From Pelobates cultripes (lineage: Eukaryota > Chordata > Amphibia > Anura > Pelobatidae), in assembly GCA_933207985.1 (NCBI GenBank), contig OW240917.1:103858625-103922624 (forward strand): a stretch of DNA of 64,000 bases, written 5' to 3'. The notes under the pieces were generated by a model that saw only the letters and a program-made list of their open reading frames with translations, did not search any database and was not told the DNA's origin. The position numbers and the translations under genes were made by a program. Below are positions 33,090 to 44,590 of this stretch, piece after piece. The stretch's first letter is position 1; each line of letters begins with the position of its first letter.

Positions 33090-34377
33090 TGCAATGAGAG
33101 GACTACAATAAAAGCCATATCATGTAGTTGATCTATTTATACTGTGTACCTTGCTACATACAAGATATATAATATTATGTTCTCAATTTTAATTGTGCAT
33201 ATAAAATATAATGAATCATTGGGTATATACAGTAAAAATCAATATAAAAACTATTTGACATTGTCTTAGTTTAAATTAGCTATGAATTACAATTAATAAA
33301 AGATAAAATGAATAGGAACGACCATTTACTTAGAAAATATAGCACACAATAACAAGTAGAATTCTTGTACTAGTGACACAATGATTGATATAAAAAGTTT
33401 TTTTTCCCAACACATCTCTAGAGATTCCATAAAAGAAGGCAATGCCATGGATGCATTTTTGTGGTTAGGTGCACAAACACATTATTTGATTAAGTGCTGT
33501 ATTTAGTGCAGAGTTCATGGCTATAACCTCCCTTGGGATGATAGTCTTACCCTCTCTTATGTCAGTGACACATTCTGCTTTGATGGCTTTGTCAAGATGT
33601 GTACGCATCTTGGCAGATCATTACGATGAAATACATTGTCTGTGTCTTGCTATCTAGTAAGTGTTTTGGTATATAGCAAGTGTCCAGAATTTAAAGTAGA
33701 AACAGTCACCTCTGTGGAAATTACCATTGAATAATCGAAAATCAACTATAATTTGCAGATATAAATATTCATGTGATGCTAAATGGATTTAATCCATCCA
33801 GCATCAAGAAATTTGTGTTTGGGAAAAAAACAATTAGCATAACTATTATATATAACATGGGGTGGGTAAAGATATAAGTTGGGTAAAGATGAGCAGTGTG
33901 TCCCAAAAATTGCCAGGAAAAGTCAAAATATGCCAGAAAAGGTGCACAACTTCATGTGACACTTTAGTAAATATCACTCTCAATGTTTAGTGGCTAAAAG
34001 TTAGCAGCTTCCAAAAAAATTCAGAGATTAATAGAAGGTGAAAGATATTAGTTACCACTTGGATTTTGTGTTGGATAATAACATTTACAGCCTATTGGCA
34101 TCTGACTAAAAATTGTACCTGCCTAATAATGTAATGTGTATTTAAGTACAATTTAAAACTATAACATATCTAAACATAGTGTATATGGCAATGTGGTCTA
34201 CCTTCAGGGATCCTAAATGCCTGGTGTAGTGAAATCCTGAATATGCAACAACAAAAATATGTGGATGTGGAATTTAATATCATTCCTTTTTATGTTTATT
34301 TTTTAAGAAATATTTTCAAATTTGGCAAATTTGACAATCATAGGGGAAGAGCAAATTCGCTGAGTGAACCTTTTAAA
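33090..34377. other. Unassigned AT-rich interval
   Basis: No gene, RNA or element was recognised. Short frames are AT-driven. Confidence 0.5.
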
Positions 34378-35120
34378 GTATCCTGCTAAGGGGAGGGCTG
34401 GCAGCCTCAGGCCTGGGGGGCAAATCACCCATTGCACGAAGAGGAGAGTAAAAACACCTTTCCAAAACACCTTTCCCATGTGATTAAACAGACACACTTA
34501 CTTACTGACAGGCACGCACACACACACACACACTTGCTGATTTGGCTGAGTAAGGTGGACAGGGGCTAAGGAAGAGGAACAGTGGCTGACAAGGGGGATA
34601 AAAAAAACTAAAGTGTCTTAGGCCAGGGAGGGGTGGGTAGGAGCCAGGAGCAGGAGCAGGAGACAGGAGCCAGCAGGAGCAACAGCAACCATACAGCAAC
34701 CAGTGAAGTCTGCCTCTCCTGATTATGTCAGGGGGCATGACTTCCTCTGCTCTTCTCCCAGACCCCCCTAGCAGTCCTGGGAGAAGAGCAGTGAAAGTCA
34801 CGCACCCTCCTCTTGACATTATCAGGAGAGGCCAGCCGACTCCACTGGCTGCAGGCAAGTTGAAAAATCAGAGTCCCCAGAGTCAGGCAGGGGTTATAAT
34901 TTCTGTGCCTCCCACCTCTGGTGCCCTAAGGCGGCTGCCTGAGCCTCCTTATGGACACACCGGATCTGACCATTCTGGCCCATCAGGGGAACATTTTTAT
35001 TTTTTTTGCTGGATGCAGGTGGCCCTGGATGCGGACGGACATGGCCGGACAATTGCCTCCCTGCCCCCCTGTCCCAGCCCACCCCTGATCCTGGTAGAGT
35101 TGCTATGGCAGGTATAGGCA
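34378..35120. repeat. GC-rich repeat block with a 70-bp imperfect inverted repeat
   Basis: Arms at 34694-34763 and 34773-34857 pair over about 70 bp, including CCTCTCCTGATTATGTCA with TGACATTATCAGGAGAGG and TGCTCTTCTCCCAGAC with GTCCTGGGAGAAGAGCA. A (CAGGAG)n-like stretch precedes at 34640-34680. The right part has TGGTGCCCTAAGGCGGCTGCC, reminiscent of a hAT-type MITE end. Frames of 113-130 codons here follow the GC bias and are not convincing. Confidence 0.5.
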
Positions 35121-36514
35121 TCATTGTACTCTACAGATGTTGTGGAGTATGTCTCCCCTGAAACATTGTCAGTATTTTGGCTGTAAAAGCATTATGGGAG
35201 ATGTAGTCTGGAGATTATCTGAAGTGCGAAAGGTTGCTATAACAATTAACTGGAAAATAACTTTTGCTGCAAAATGTTACACTATTAGTGGTAGACATGA
35301 CTGATGCACGAATGACCCATGCAAAAGTAGATATTTTCTTAGCAACAAGTAGCCTAACTTTCAAATATTAAATTATAAATGTTTACTAATTTACCACCTT
35401 ACAATAAATTGATTCTAGAAGCCACATGCCTATATAATAGTACCTGAAGTCAATTCAGAAGTAGAATACTATATATATATATATATACATATCTTTGAAG
35501 ATTTAGATCAAATTTGATGAGAGTTGTCCTGAGATATTAAAACCAGCTCTGAGAGAAGAGCTCTAAGCAGGCTGACACCCTCAGGTTTAAGAATCACAGT
35601 TGTGAGAATAAGATATGCATTACTGAACTGACAAATGTGTAGCAAGTCCCCTAAGAACCAATGGAGGATGCCAGAAATGAATTATAAAGATAGATCTACC
35701 AGTATAAAATTATCAACTGTACTCCAACTATACCATAAAATCCAATCAATATTGTCTCATTAATAGACGGAGCATGGCAAATGTACATTAATATTTTACA
35801 GTGTGATAAATATACTTTAAAAGTTTAATACTGTCTATGCCCTCTATTTTCTACAAGTAATTACATGTAAATAATCTAAAAGTAGTCTAAGGCCAAATCA
35901 ATACATCTAAATGTCACATTATACATTGGCACTTGGCAGAGAGAGTGAAGTGAATATGTATATTTAACATTTCCAAAGAGAATGCATTCCAAGTTAAATA
36001 AATAAAAAAATAAAAAATAAAAATAAAAAACTTTTAACTATTAATGTTGAATCACTTACTTTACATCTAACTGTAAGATATTGACATATAGTTATTCATT
36101 TTTCATCTTCATCAAATTTCAATTTTTTTGTTACAGATGTGATGGAGTGAGATTAAACTAATGTAGTTCTTCACTAATTACAGTAAATTGACCATAGATG
36201 AGAAGCCAGAGCTTGCTTAGAGACCTGAACAGACGCCATTCTTGATAGCATACAATCCAGCTATCCACACAATCAGCCAAATATCCTTAAACTTAAAGCC
36301 CATCCAGCGATACAAGGCAGCTAGTTGCACTTACAGAATCGATAGATGCCATTTTTTCTTGCCCCTTACCAGTCTAAACGGAGGTGAAGAACTGAGGCCT
36401 ACACCATGCTGACACTCCCTGGCCTTGAGGCACTCCTTGGCAGAACCACCTAAGCAAAAGAGAGAACGTGGGTCCTCATCTCATGACACCCACTTCCTTA
36501 GTCCAAATGCCAGC
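35121..36514. other. Unassigned interval
   Basis: It contains GCATTATGGGAGATGTAGTC at 35190, a motif found in decayed hAT MITEs, a short (TA)n at 35470-35487, and an A-rich tract near 36000. The last 300 bp may be 5' leader of the L1-like element that follows. No gene is supported. Confidence 0.4.
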
Positions 36515-37440
36515 CATGGGCCGCAGATCGCAAAAGTCCATCTCAGCAGCAAATAGCAGGGATATTGGGGTCATGCTCCAGAGGCCTACCCAAGCATATT
36601 GCAAGCACAGGCACTTCAACACAAAGGGCCAGAGACTGTACTAGACCTTAGAACAACGCAACTCCTCTTGTCATGTTAGGTATATGAAACCCTAAATGCA
36701 GTACTCTAAATGCAAACTAATAAACAAGTCCAGGGCAAACAAATCCAGCATGGGCAACGTAAGAAAAGGTCAGGAAGTCCAATAATGAAAAATCCAGGCA
36801 GTAAGTATCAGAAACAGAAGGGCAGGCTAGATGTCAGGTAAATCTAGAAGATCATTTTTAACACAGGTAACTTGCTGGGTAGTAGCACAGAACAACTGAA
36901 CAATGGAGGCTCAGCTGCTCGGAGTATAAATAGGGTGAAAAATGTAAGGCACACCTATTCTGACATGCCTTCATTACACCCTATTGGTGAATTGGACTAT
37001 GAGACGTTGCCTGAAAAACGTGATGTGATCAGTGTTTACGCCCCTTGCACTCGCGCACGCCAGCGTTCAGGTGGCCGAGACTCGGAGGTGCTGCCGGAGC
37101 AGTGAGGTAACAGAGGTGAGTATTGACACTTCTCTCCAAAGTCTCCCACTGACTCCACCTCAACTACCAAACAAGACCTTAAGGTTCTGCTGGCCAACAT
37201 CAATAAACTACCGGCAGCGGAACAGCCGCCCATCAAAGTCGATTTACAGGCCATCAGAGACCGAGTACATACCACAGAAGAGGATATTATTGAGGTACAA
37301 ACTCACTTGTCCATTCTTCAAAACTTGGTGCAGCAGCTCTGGACCCAACAGAAATTCATGTCTGTACAGCTGACAGCCTTGGAAGACCATCAACGACTCT
37401 CTTATATTAATATTTGGGGTATCCTGGCTACTATCTCGAT
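36515..37440 (+). pseudogene. L1-clade ORF1 remnant, split by an LTR-like insertion
   Basis: ATGGGCCGCAGATCGC at 36515 encodes MGRRSQKS, a start typical of vertebrate L1-type ORF1. After an insertion at 36669-37112 the frame continues with DLKVLLANINKLPAAEQPPI, a heptad-like coiled-coil region (VDLQAIRDRVHTTEEDI, THLSILQNLVQQLWTQQ) and TALEDHQRLSYINIWGI. That last block corresponds to the L1 ED.E.RSRRNNIRIRGI motif at the start of the RNA-recognition domain, here with its key basic residues lost. It ends in an A(16) run near 37480. ORF2 does not follow. Confidence 0.55.
36669..37112 (-). mobile_element. LTR-like insertion in the L1 ORF1 remnant
   Basis: The segment has TG...CA form: TGTCATGTTAGG on the plus strand and, read on the minus strand, TGTTACCTCACTGC at the start. 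A minus-strand CCTATTTATACTCC near 36935 could be its TATA box. No clear target duplication was found. It is non-coding and GC-richer at the right side. A solo LTR is likely; boundaries are provisional. Confidence 0.45.
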
Positions 37441-37719
37441 TGAGAAATTATCTCACTACACCTCACGCTGCAGAAAAAAAAAAAAAAAAGGAATTATTCA
37501 AGTACCTGGTTGCCCCAAATAATCACCCAATTTGGGATGGGACGTTATCCTGAGATGCTTAACAATTCATGACAAAATTCAAATAATAGTTAAAAACAAA
37601 GAGGGAGGTGCAGCACGTTGAAAGTCCTTGGAGTGTGGATATACAACCATTAAAAGGAGGAGAAATAGGAAACTGATAGTGAAGTAAGTTAAAAATGCAG
37701 CCAGGAAAGCGTAAATAAA

Positions 37720-38290
37720 ATGATACGCACTCACTATAGGTCTCATGTATTAATCTGCACATAAAATTGTGGTTTTTGGCATTTACCGTCCTGACAGGAA
37801 AAATTGTCCCGAGCAGCATTACCGTCCTGATAGGAAAAGTTGTGCCGAGCAGCATTACCATCCTGACAGGAAAAGTTGTGCTGAGCAGCAATCATGCACA
37901 ATGAAACCTGGTAATTGCATTTGGGGTCAAAGGCCGGTTATAGCCAATCGGATCCATAGGAGGGGTATTTAAACCCAATTCTCCTTTTGCTCATTCATCC
38001 TGATGGTAATCCGAGAGTGCGTTCCTGGTCTTGATTTTCTGGTATTTGACTTTGGCTTCATTTTGATTTCCTTGAATTCTGGTATCCTTGACTTTTGCCT
38101 TCCCCTCATCGTTGTCTGATTCTGTGTTCCTGACCTCGGCAAGTATTTTGACTATTCTTGGATACGTTAAGTCCGACCATTCTAAGGTGTGGTTATACGT
38201 TATTCTTAGTCCTAGGTGTGACACAGTTCTGCGTGCTGGATCAACTTGTAATACTGACAATAGGAGCTTAAATGCAGCTCCAACTTAGAC
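37720..38290 (+). other. LTR-like region with a 36-bp minisatellite
   Basis: Three 36-bp units start at 37785, 37821 and 37857 (ACCGTCCTGACAGGAAAA...GAGCAGC). They are followed by GGGGTATTTAAACCC (a TATA-like box, 37965-37979) and a pyrimidine-rich stretch with repeated CTTGA and CTGACT words. This resembles the promoter and R regions of a Gypsy-type LTR, but no termini were fixed. 38291-38944 shows nothing further. Confidence 0.4.
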
Positions 38291-38944
38291 ACGTGGACGG
38301 AATAATCCCTGCCTGAGGATATGGTGGAGTGCAGACTCTCCGGGTAGTTATTGTGGATGCCGCTTCTATTGCTGATATGTAGGAGAAATCAGAGAAATAT
38401 AGTGCAATATGCCAGACTCAATATTAAAACATATAGCTATAAAGGATGTGCACTCACATGTTCTGGAGCCTAGAGAGTGGCTCCACAAGTATGGCATGAA
38501 GTGGTATGATCACCACTCTAGGGTATAGGTGCTGGTGGTCCCTCTCTGATAAGTAAAAGAGAAAATAAAACCAGAATAGTATTGACTGTAAAAAGTGATA
38601 AATAAAATAGATCAAAACTACTACTTTGATAGAGCAAATAGGGATTGCTCTGTCCAACAGGCTTAAGCAGTATTATTTCCACCAAGGATAAAGAGAACAA
38701 GAAACCAGCAGCAAACCAGTCCAATAAAAAAGTACTTTTGTTGATCAAAAACAATAGATGATAAAAAAAATAGGGTAAATGAACTATAAAAAACAATATT
38801 TAAATACACCTAACCTAACCTCAACCCAATGCTAAGTTGCATCCACTCAGATCACTTATATCAGGCATTCTATCCACTGGTTTAAACCTATTATGTGTAA
38901 GCTATACATTCTCCAAGACCTAGCATGCTTTCTATGAGCACATA

Positions 38945-39076
38945 CTGTGAGGGGAAAATTATTTAATCCCCTGCTGTTAAAATACACCTACCATTAAAAT
39001 TATAGATTGATCATTTCTTTGTCAATGGACAAACATTCAAAATCAGCAGGGGATCAAATACTTTTTTCCCTCACTG
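38945..39076. mobile_element. Tc1-type MITE (internal deletion derivative)
   Basis: CTGTGAGGGGAAAATTATTT and its inverse AAATACTTTTTTCCCTCACTG end the 132-bp element, flanked by TA on each side (38943-38944, 39077-39078). CCCCTGCTG and CAGCAGGGG continue the inverted arms. It matches the known CAGTGAGGGAAAAAAGTATTT type of Tc1 end; the transposase gene is deleted. Confidence 0.75.
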
Positions 39077-39194
39077 TATATACGGATACCCACGTTAATC
39101 TCTTACCTCCCAAGAGAGCCACATATTCTTCACTTGTACCTAGTTTAGGATTGAAGGATGTTTATATAAAAAAATAAGTACATAGTTTTCTTCA

Positions 39195-39395
39195 TGCATG
39201 TCTTCACGGACACCTGCCTTTCTGTATATTAAGCTTTTGCTAACTCATGTAGTCTTCCTAATTCATGTCTTCACGGACACATGCTTTTCTGTATATTAAG
39301 CTTTTGCTAACTCATGTAGTCTTCTTCATGCATGTCTTCACGGACACATGCTTTTCTGCATATTAAGCTTTTGTTAACTCTTGAATATGTTAAAC
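39195..39395. repeat. 67-bp tandem repeat, three copies
   Basis: TCTTCACGGACAC recurs at 39201, 39268 and 39335, an exact 67-bp period. The unit also contains TATTAAGCTTTTG(C/T)TAACTC. Few differences separate the units. Confidence 0.85.
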
Positions 39396-41001
39396 CACTG
39401 CACTACGAAAATAAAGAACTTAAAAAGTAAAAATAAAATTGACCAAAGTTATTATATGTATTTGTCATTAATCACTGTAAGTATGAGACTATAAAGATGA
39501 AAATCTTGTATGATTGTTATTCAATCTGTTTGCATAATGAATTTCCAAACACATTTTTCATTGATGAATAAAATGGGGGTGGGATGCACAAGAGATTTGT
39601 TCCAACATACATGATTAAGGATTCATGGCTGAAATGTCATATCTCTGTTTTGGCCTTGATTCCACATTAAACCTATCTGAATATTCACCCTATGCTGTAA
39701 AATCTGTGGCTCTTCACTTTTCCAACTATGTGTCAAGTAAGCATGCCCTAAAATGTGGAACTCAGGGCAATAAATGGAGACAAACAGAATAGATGTTTAA
39801 CTTGCAAAAGTGAGAAATTGTAGTCAATATTTAAGCCAAGGTATGAGTAACAGAGAGACAGAAAAAACATAAATACTGTCAGCATAACAGAAAATCAGGA
39901 AAACATACACACTAGATGGGACAGGATTACAGAGGTACTCAAAATCAAGAAACAAGCCAAGATTAATTCCAGACATATAGACAAGGTTATAGAAACAGGC
40001 TAAATGGTTCTGAAAACAGAAACCATGATAGGTCATTGTAAATAGGGCTTTGGTATTTTAAATAGTGTCCTGGTACTGCTGATCATGATACTGCTGAAAA
40101 GACTGAAAAGCATTAGAATCAGTGCTTATTGGAGACCATGTATTGATACATGTAATGAGCTGGTGGGCCAAAGTTTGCCCAATCTCTCATCACATGGGGC
40201 ATGGGAAGGAAAGAGACATCTCCCACCAACCACTTAGTGTTACCACACAAACATTTATAGTACTTCTAGTAGAAAGGGTCACTTTATTCATAGCTGTTTC
40301 AATTGGTCTCAAATTACAGATCTGTACTTAACAGATCCTAACAACATTTTCCAATACTCCTTTTTTCTAAGTTTGGCTAACATTAACTTTACAGAAATAT
40401 TTAACTGAACAGAGCTTGGTTCTGTCTTATGTCAGGAGCTCATCTCCGGAAAACCTACTTCTATCTTGTGTAGTACATCACCCAAACTAAACAGTCAATA
40501 ATTCCTCAGCGAGACCTAGATTCAAAATTTAGGATGAGCAGACAAACCATTTTATTGTCCACTTAAGAAAAACATGACATGCTTATAAATACTGAATACA
40601 TGTATACATGTAAGACACTTACAGAATTTTCTTGAGATACAACCTAATTAAGGACATGTGGGCATCAGGGGTAAATTAATAGCACATAACCATACACTAT
40701 TCCACAGCATGTTAGCCTGAATTAATAAAAAGGCTTACATGCATACCATTAATCTAATAAAAATGATAATGCATTCATACCCCACAGCTATAATGTACTG
40801 TTAATATTATTGCTTATATGTAAACTTTCAGCTTTTATCTTTTTCAATCTTATATTTCAAATCACCTGAGCTGGTAGCTGAAGGCTGTATCCTGTCTGGT
40901 TCCAACTCTTTTAGTTTGCATTAGAAACAAACTTGTAAGTTATGTAAAGCTACTAATATTATTAACCTCTAAGCATCACAAATGCTCTTCAACACATGCT
41001 G
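39396..41001. other. Unassigned AT-rich interval
   Basis: No gene or named repeat was found. Frames are short and unsupported. Confidence 0.5.
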
Positions 41002-41420
41002 TTAAAGGGGCATTCTAAGCAACAAAATCACATAATCGTAGCAATAGTTTTAGTGCACAGACCCTGTCCCTGCTGTATGGCAGTATTAAACATTGCTATT
41101 TCAGAGATATATCAGAGTTTACATTTGGCAATAAATACATCTCTAGTGGCTGTCAGACTAACAACCACTAGAGGCACTAATTTATTGAAGATTTTCACTT
41201 TTCTGAAAGTCTTCACAGTCACTGTTTGCATGATACTGCTGAACACTTTGAAGCATTGACCTAACTGCTTATTCAGGAGAAGCATGCGACTGTCTAGGCA
41301 TGGTGATTGCTGGTTATGGCCAGTAAGTGTCCAATGCTTCTCTCTGAGAAGCACTAGGTTGGACAGGAGATAATCGGAAAGATGATCTCAGAAGAGCTGC
41401 TTGGAGAAGACTGCCCAACA
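41002..41420 (+). mobile_element. T2-like MITE, third family, right end not found
   Basis: It starts TTAAAGGGGCATTCTAAGCA, which fits the TTAAAGGRR end but has a different interior from the other two families. An inner inverted pair (CTCTAGTGGCTG...CAACCACTAGAG, 41142-41175) is present. The right end is unclear. Following sequence to 42157 is unassigned. Confidence 0.4.
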
Positions 41421-42157
41421 CTGATTACTGGAGGGCTGAAATGCCTTTTTTTATTTTAAAAAGGGTGAGCCATGATCTAAAAGTCCTAAGCAACACACAC
41501 GTTTATTGTTATTGTTTTTTTTAATGTAAGAGCCGCTGCCACTCGGAATACCACTATGATTGCAGAGATGTGGTATTAGACTGCAGGGTTTTTTTTCAAA
41601 TCCAAAAACACTGAGAATTGCAGGCTGAGAGTATACAATATCTTGAACATAGTTTTGTGAGTTGCAAGGCAAAAACAATTCTAACAAAACAATTAGTGAT
41701 TTATCCTTTAGTCCAGAGAAATGTATCATCCTGATCCTGGCATGAGTGACTTTTTAGAGGTCCAACCTTTGAAATGCTTAACAAATCATGTAACAGCTTG
41801 TTGCCTCTGCTCACACACCGTGATTTACCAGACTGAAGGAACAATTCTATCTGGTGTGGCAGACACCAAATGGCTAACTTTATTTAGCTGTTTTAATTTA
41901 CTGCAAGTAAGTCTGAAGAGAAAAAAAAAAGATTGTCTGAAGAGAAAAAAAATAAAAAATAAAAAAATCAGAAAGCAATCCCTAGCACAGCCAATTTTGT
42001 TTTATCAATTTTATTGCCTCATAAATACTAACAGGGCAATTCTCTAAAGTGAGAATTTAGAGTGAATTAAAAGTGAATTTCAAATTTTAAGGTCAAAATA
42101 TCTTAACAGGAATACAATCACTAATTTGCCAGTCCTTCCAGTTCAGCTACCTTGGTC

Positions 42158-42906
42158 TTAAAGGAATACTATAGGATCAGGAATACAAACATGTATTCCT
42201 GACGCTATAGTGTTAAAAACACCATCTAGCCCCCCTGGGCTCCTCTTGCCTCCCTAAATCTGACTTGTATTCAAGTCGGCAGCTGCTGGCTCTGCCCCTG
42301 TCTGCCTCTGACCTGCCTGCTGTCTGCTGACATCATCAGAAGTGGTGGTCTGAGCCAATCACAATGCTTCCCCATAGGATTGGCTGAGACTGTGAAGGAG
42401 ACAGATCAGGGACAGAGCCAGCACAAGTCAAACACAGCCCTGGCCAGTCAGCATCTCCTCATAGTGATGAATTAAACCAATGCATCTCTATGAGGAAAGT
42501 TCAGTGTCTCCATGCAGAGGGTGTAGACACTGAATGGCAGCCCTGTACACTGTGCAGCACTGCCGCAGAAAGCACCTCTAGTAGCCATCTGAGAAGTGAC
42601 CAGGGGAGGTAACCCTAGTGTAACAGCAACCCAGGCATAAAAGGGGTTAAAAGCCATTTAGTAGATCTTCCCTTCCAGAGACACAGGCACAGCTACTTCA
42701 GAACACCAAACTCCCGAACTGGATACAGGCGGGCAACCAGGCTCCTTCAATGCACATTGGCAAGATTGGTCTCGTCACACATAGGAGTAATGTAAAAACT
42801 GCATTTTCTCTGAAAGGACAGTGTTTAATGCAAAAAATGAATGGAATCATTATACTCACCAGAACAAATGCAATAAGCTGTTCTGGTGACTTTAGTGTCA
42901 CTTTAA
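42158..42906 (-). mobile_element. T2-like MITE, long family, carrying an LTR-like insertion
   Basis: Reverse-oriented copy from TTAAAGGAATACTATAGGAT to GACTTTAGTGTCACTTTAA with TTAA at both ends. The family order is kept, but CCTAG|TGTAACAGC at 42614 and GTCACA|CATAG at 42780 mark an inserted 161-bp segment. Non-coding. Confidence 0.75.
42619..42779 (-). mobile_element. Short LTR-like insertion (161 bp)
   Basis: On the minus strand it reads TGTGACGAGACCAATC... to ...GGTTGCTGTTACA, in TG...CA form. CCTAG and CATAG on the two sides could be a 5-bp target duplication with one change. It may be an internally deleted solo LTR. Confidence 0.5.
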
Positions 42907-42989
42907 ATTGAAAATACTCTTTGAATTCTTACTTTAGGGAATAACTCTGTAAATATGAAAGTAACCTTTAATGACAGAACTAAACTTAA

Positions 42990-43799
42990 TTAAAGCGACA
43001 CAGTCACGGTTGCATCCATTTTTTTAACCCCCCCTCCCGACTCCACTACATCTAATTGTCCCCCTAGTCACCTCCAAATGCCCCTAGTCCCATTTTACCT
43101 TTTTTTTCAATCTTTATTCCATGCCCAGGGAACTTCCATTTTTGTGTGGTCAGATGAAGGCCCTGTGGGACATGTCACCTGCCCACACTAGATAGCACTG
43201 TGAAATTTCCATGCATACCCAGTTAAACACTTGGGCATTTGTTATTATCCAAAATTTGAAAGAAAAATCAGAAAGACAAACGAATGAATAGAAGTTTCAC
43301 ACGAACAAATAAAGGCCTAATGCTGGTGTTTGTTCGTTCATTCGTTCAGTTTATTACAAGGAGGGAGCTACGGGCTCGCAGCTTCCTCCTTGTAATATGT
43401 AAAAATAGAAGGGGAGCTGGACTCCCAGTCACTTCTTAACCTCTCCATGTCCTCCCTCACTCTGACCCCCATATTAGCATAAGGGAGGTTAAAATCTCCC
43501 AAATGTCCCTACTCGCTATGCTGTGATTAGGGGCATGTGTACTAAACAGTGAGTCTGTGGATGTGTGAAGATGGATTATTTTTTAGCATCCAGATTTTTT
43601 TTTTTTTGCGCTCAGATCTTTTTTAATTTTTAAGTTTATGGATTTTTAATTTGGTCCTTTTTGGGGCTGAAAAAAAGAATGATATCTAATGGTAAGTATG
43701 TTTATTTTTTATTTACAGTTATTTTGTTTTATTGCTTCCGCACTTACTATTTTTTAGGGTGAGAGGGGTAGGTTATTTTTACAACCACATTTTCTTTAG
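42990..43799. other. MITE terminal remnant and unassigned sequence
   Basis: TTAAAGCGACACAGTCACGG at 42990 is a T2-like end without a recognised partner. The rest includes a hairpin-like stretch (GAGGGAGCTACGGGCTCGCAGCTTCCTCC region near 43360-43390; imperfect) and T-rich tracts near 43600. No gene. Confidence 0.4.
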
Positions 43800-44195
43800 A
43801 TCAGGTGAAGGGCCACATACATGTCCATCATTTATCTAGAGAAGAGATGGTGTATATGGCCAGTGATGGCAGTGGAGTCTTTCAGCAGGAAACTGTTCAG
43901 GAATGGATTGAGGAGCATGATGTGTTCAATGTGTTGCTTTGGCCTCCAAATTCTCCAGATCTCAATCACAATGAGCATCTGTGGAATGTGCTAGAACAAA
44001 AAATCTGATTGATGGAGTTCCCACCTCTATTCTTGCAGGACTTAAAGGATCTGCAACTAATATCTTGGTGCCCGAATCCACATTCAGAGGTCTTGTGGAG
44101 CCATTTTCTCAACACAAAATAGATTTTTTGACAGCACAAGGGGGATCTACATGATATTAGGCTGGTGGTTTTAATGTTGTGGCTGTTTTTACATG
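43800..44195 (+). pseudogene. Tc1-like transposase C-terminal fragment
   Basis: The frame from 43805 reads YMASDGSGVFQQETVQEWIE, then LLWPPNSPDLNHNEHLWNVL, the C-terminal catalytic region of a Tc1-type transposase. The block that should carry the second Asp (QQDN.PCH.A) has been deleted to QQE, and [11 protein letters not shown] has become SPDLNHNEHLW. A stop follows, and further relics (LQDLKDLQL, then GGTGGTTTTAATGTTGTGGC near the end) extend to about 44195. The left half and terminus are missing. Confidence 0.75.
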
Positions 44196-44590
44196 GCCGG
44201 TTATGCTGGGTTGTGCTACAATGAGCCATTCTTCCAAGTGGCTAACAAAATTAAACAAATAGCAAAATAAAAATGTAAACCATCTATAGTCATAATTTTT
44301 CTTTGTAACATAAATGTGTTTTAAAATGCCCCATAGGTTGTATTCAGAAAAGTATACTATTCTTAAACTGGAAGTTTTAGAAGTGAATTTTTAGATTTAC
44401 TCAGCAGGTGGCAGCATTGGCTAAAGCATATCATAATGTCCATACAGAATATTTCTGAAGAGTCAACAATGCATTCATGTATATTTGAAATGTTGACACA
44501 ACCAAATAGTAAAATTATACATTTTAGCAGTTAATTGTTGTTGGTAAATGATTGCAACACACATGAAACCAAGCCCATATTATACAAATA

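Noticed and set aside
34502..35117. Opposed ORFs of 113-130 codons in the GC-rich block as a host gene
   Set aside because: Both strands are open because of composition; there are no recognisable domains, and an inverted repeat runs through them.
37559..37891. Minus-strand ORF with three repeats of MVMLLGTTFPIRT type
   Set aside because: It results from the 36-bp DNA triplication; there is no protein family match.
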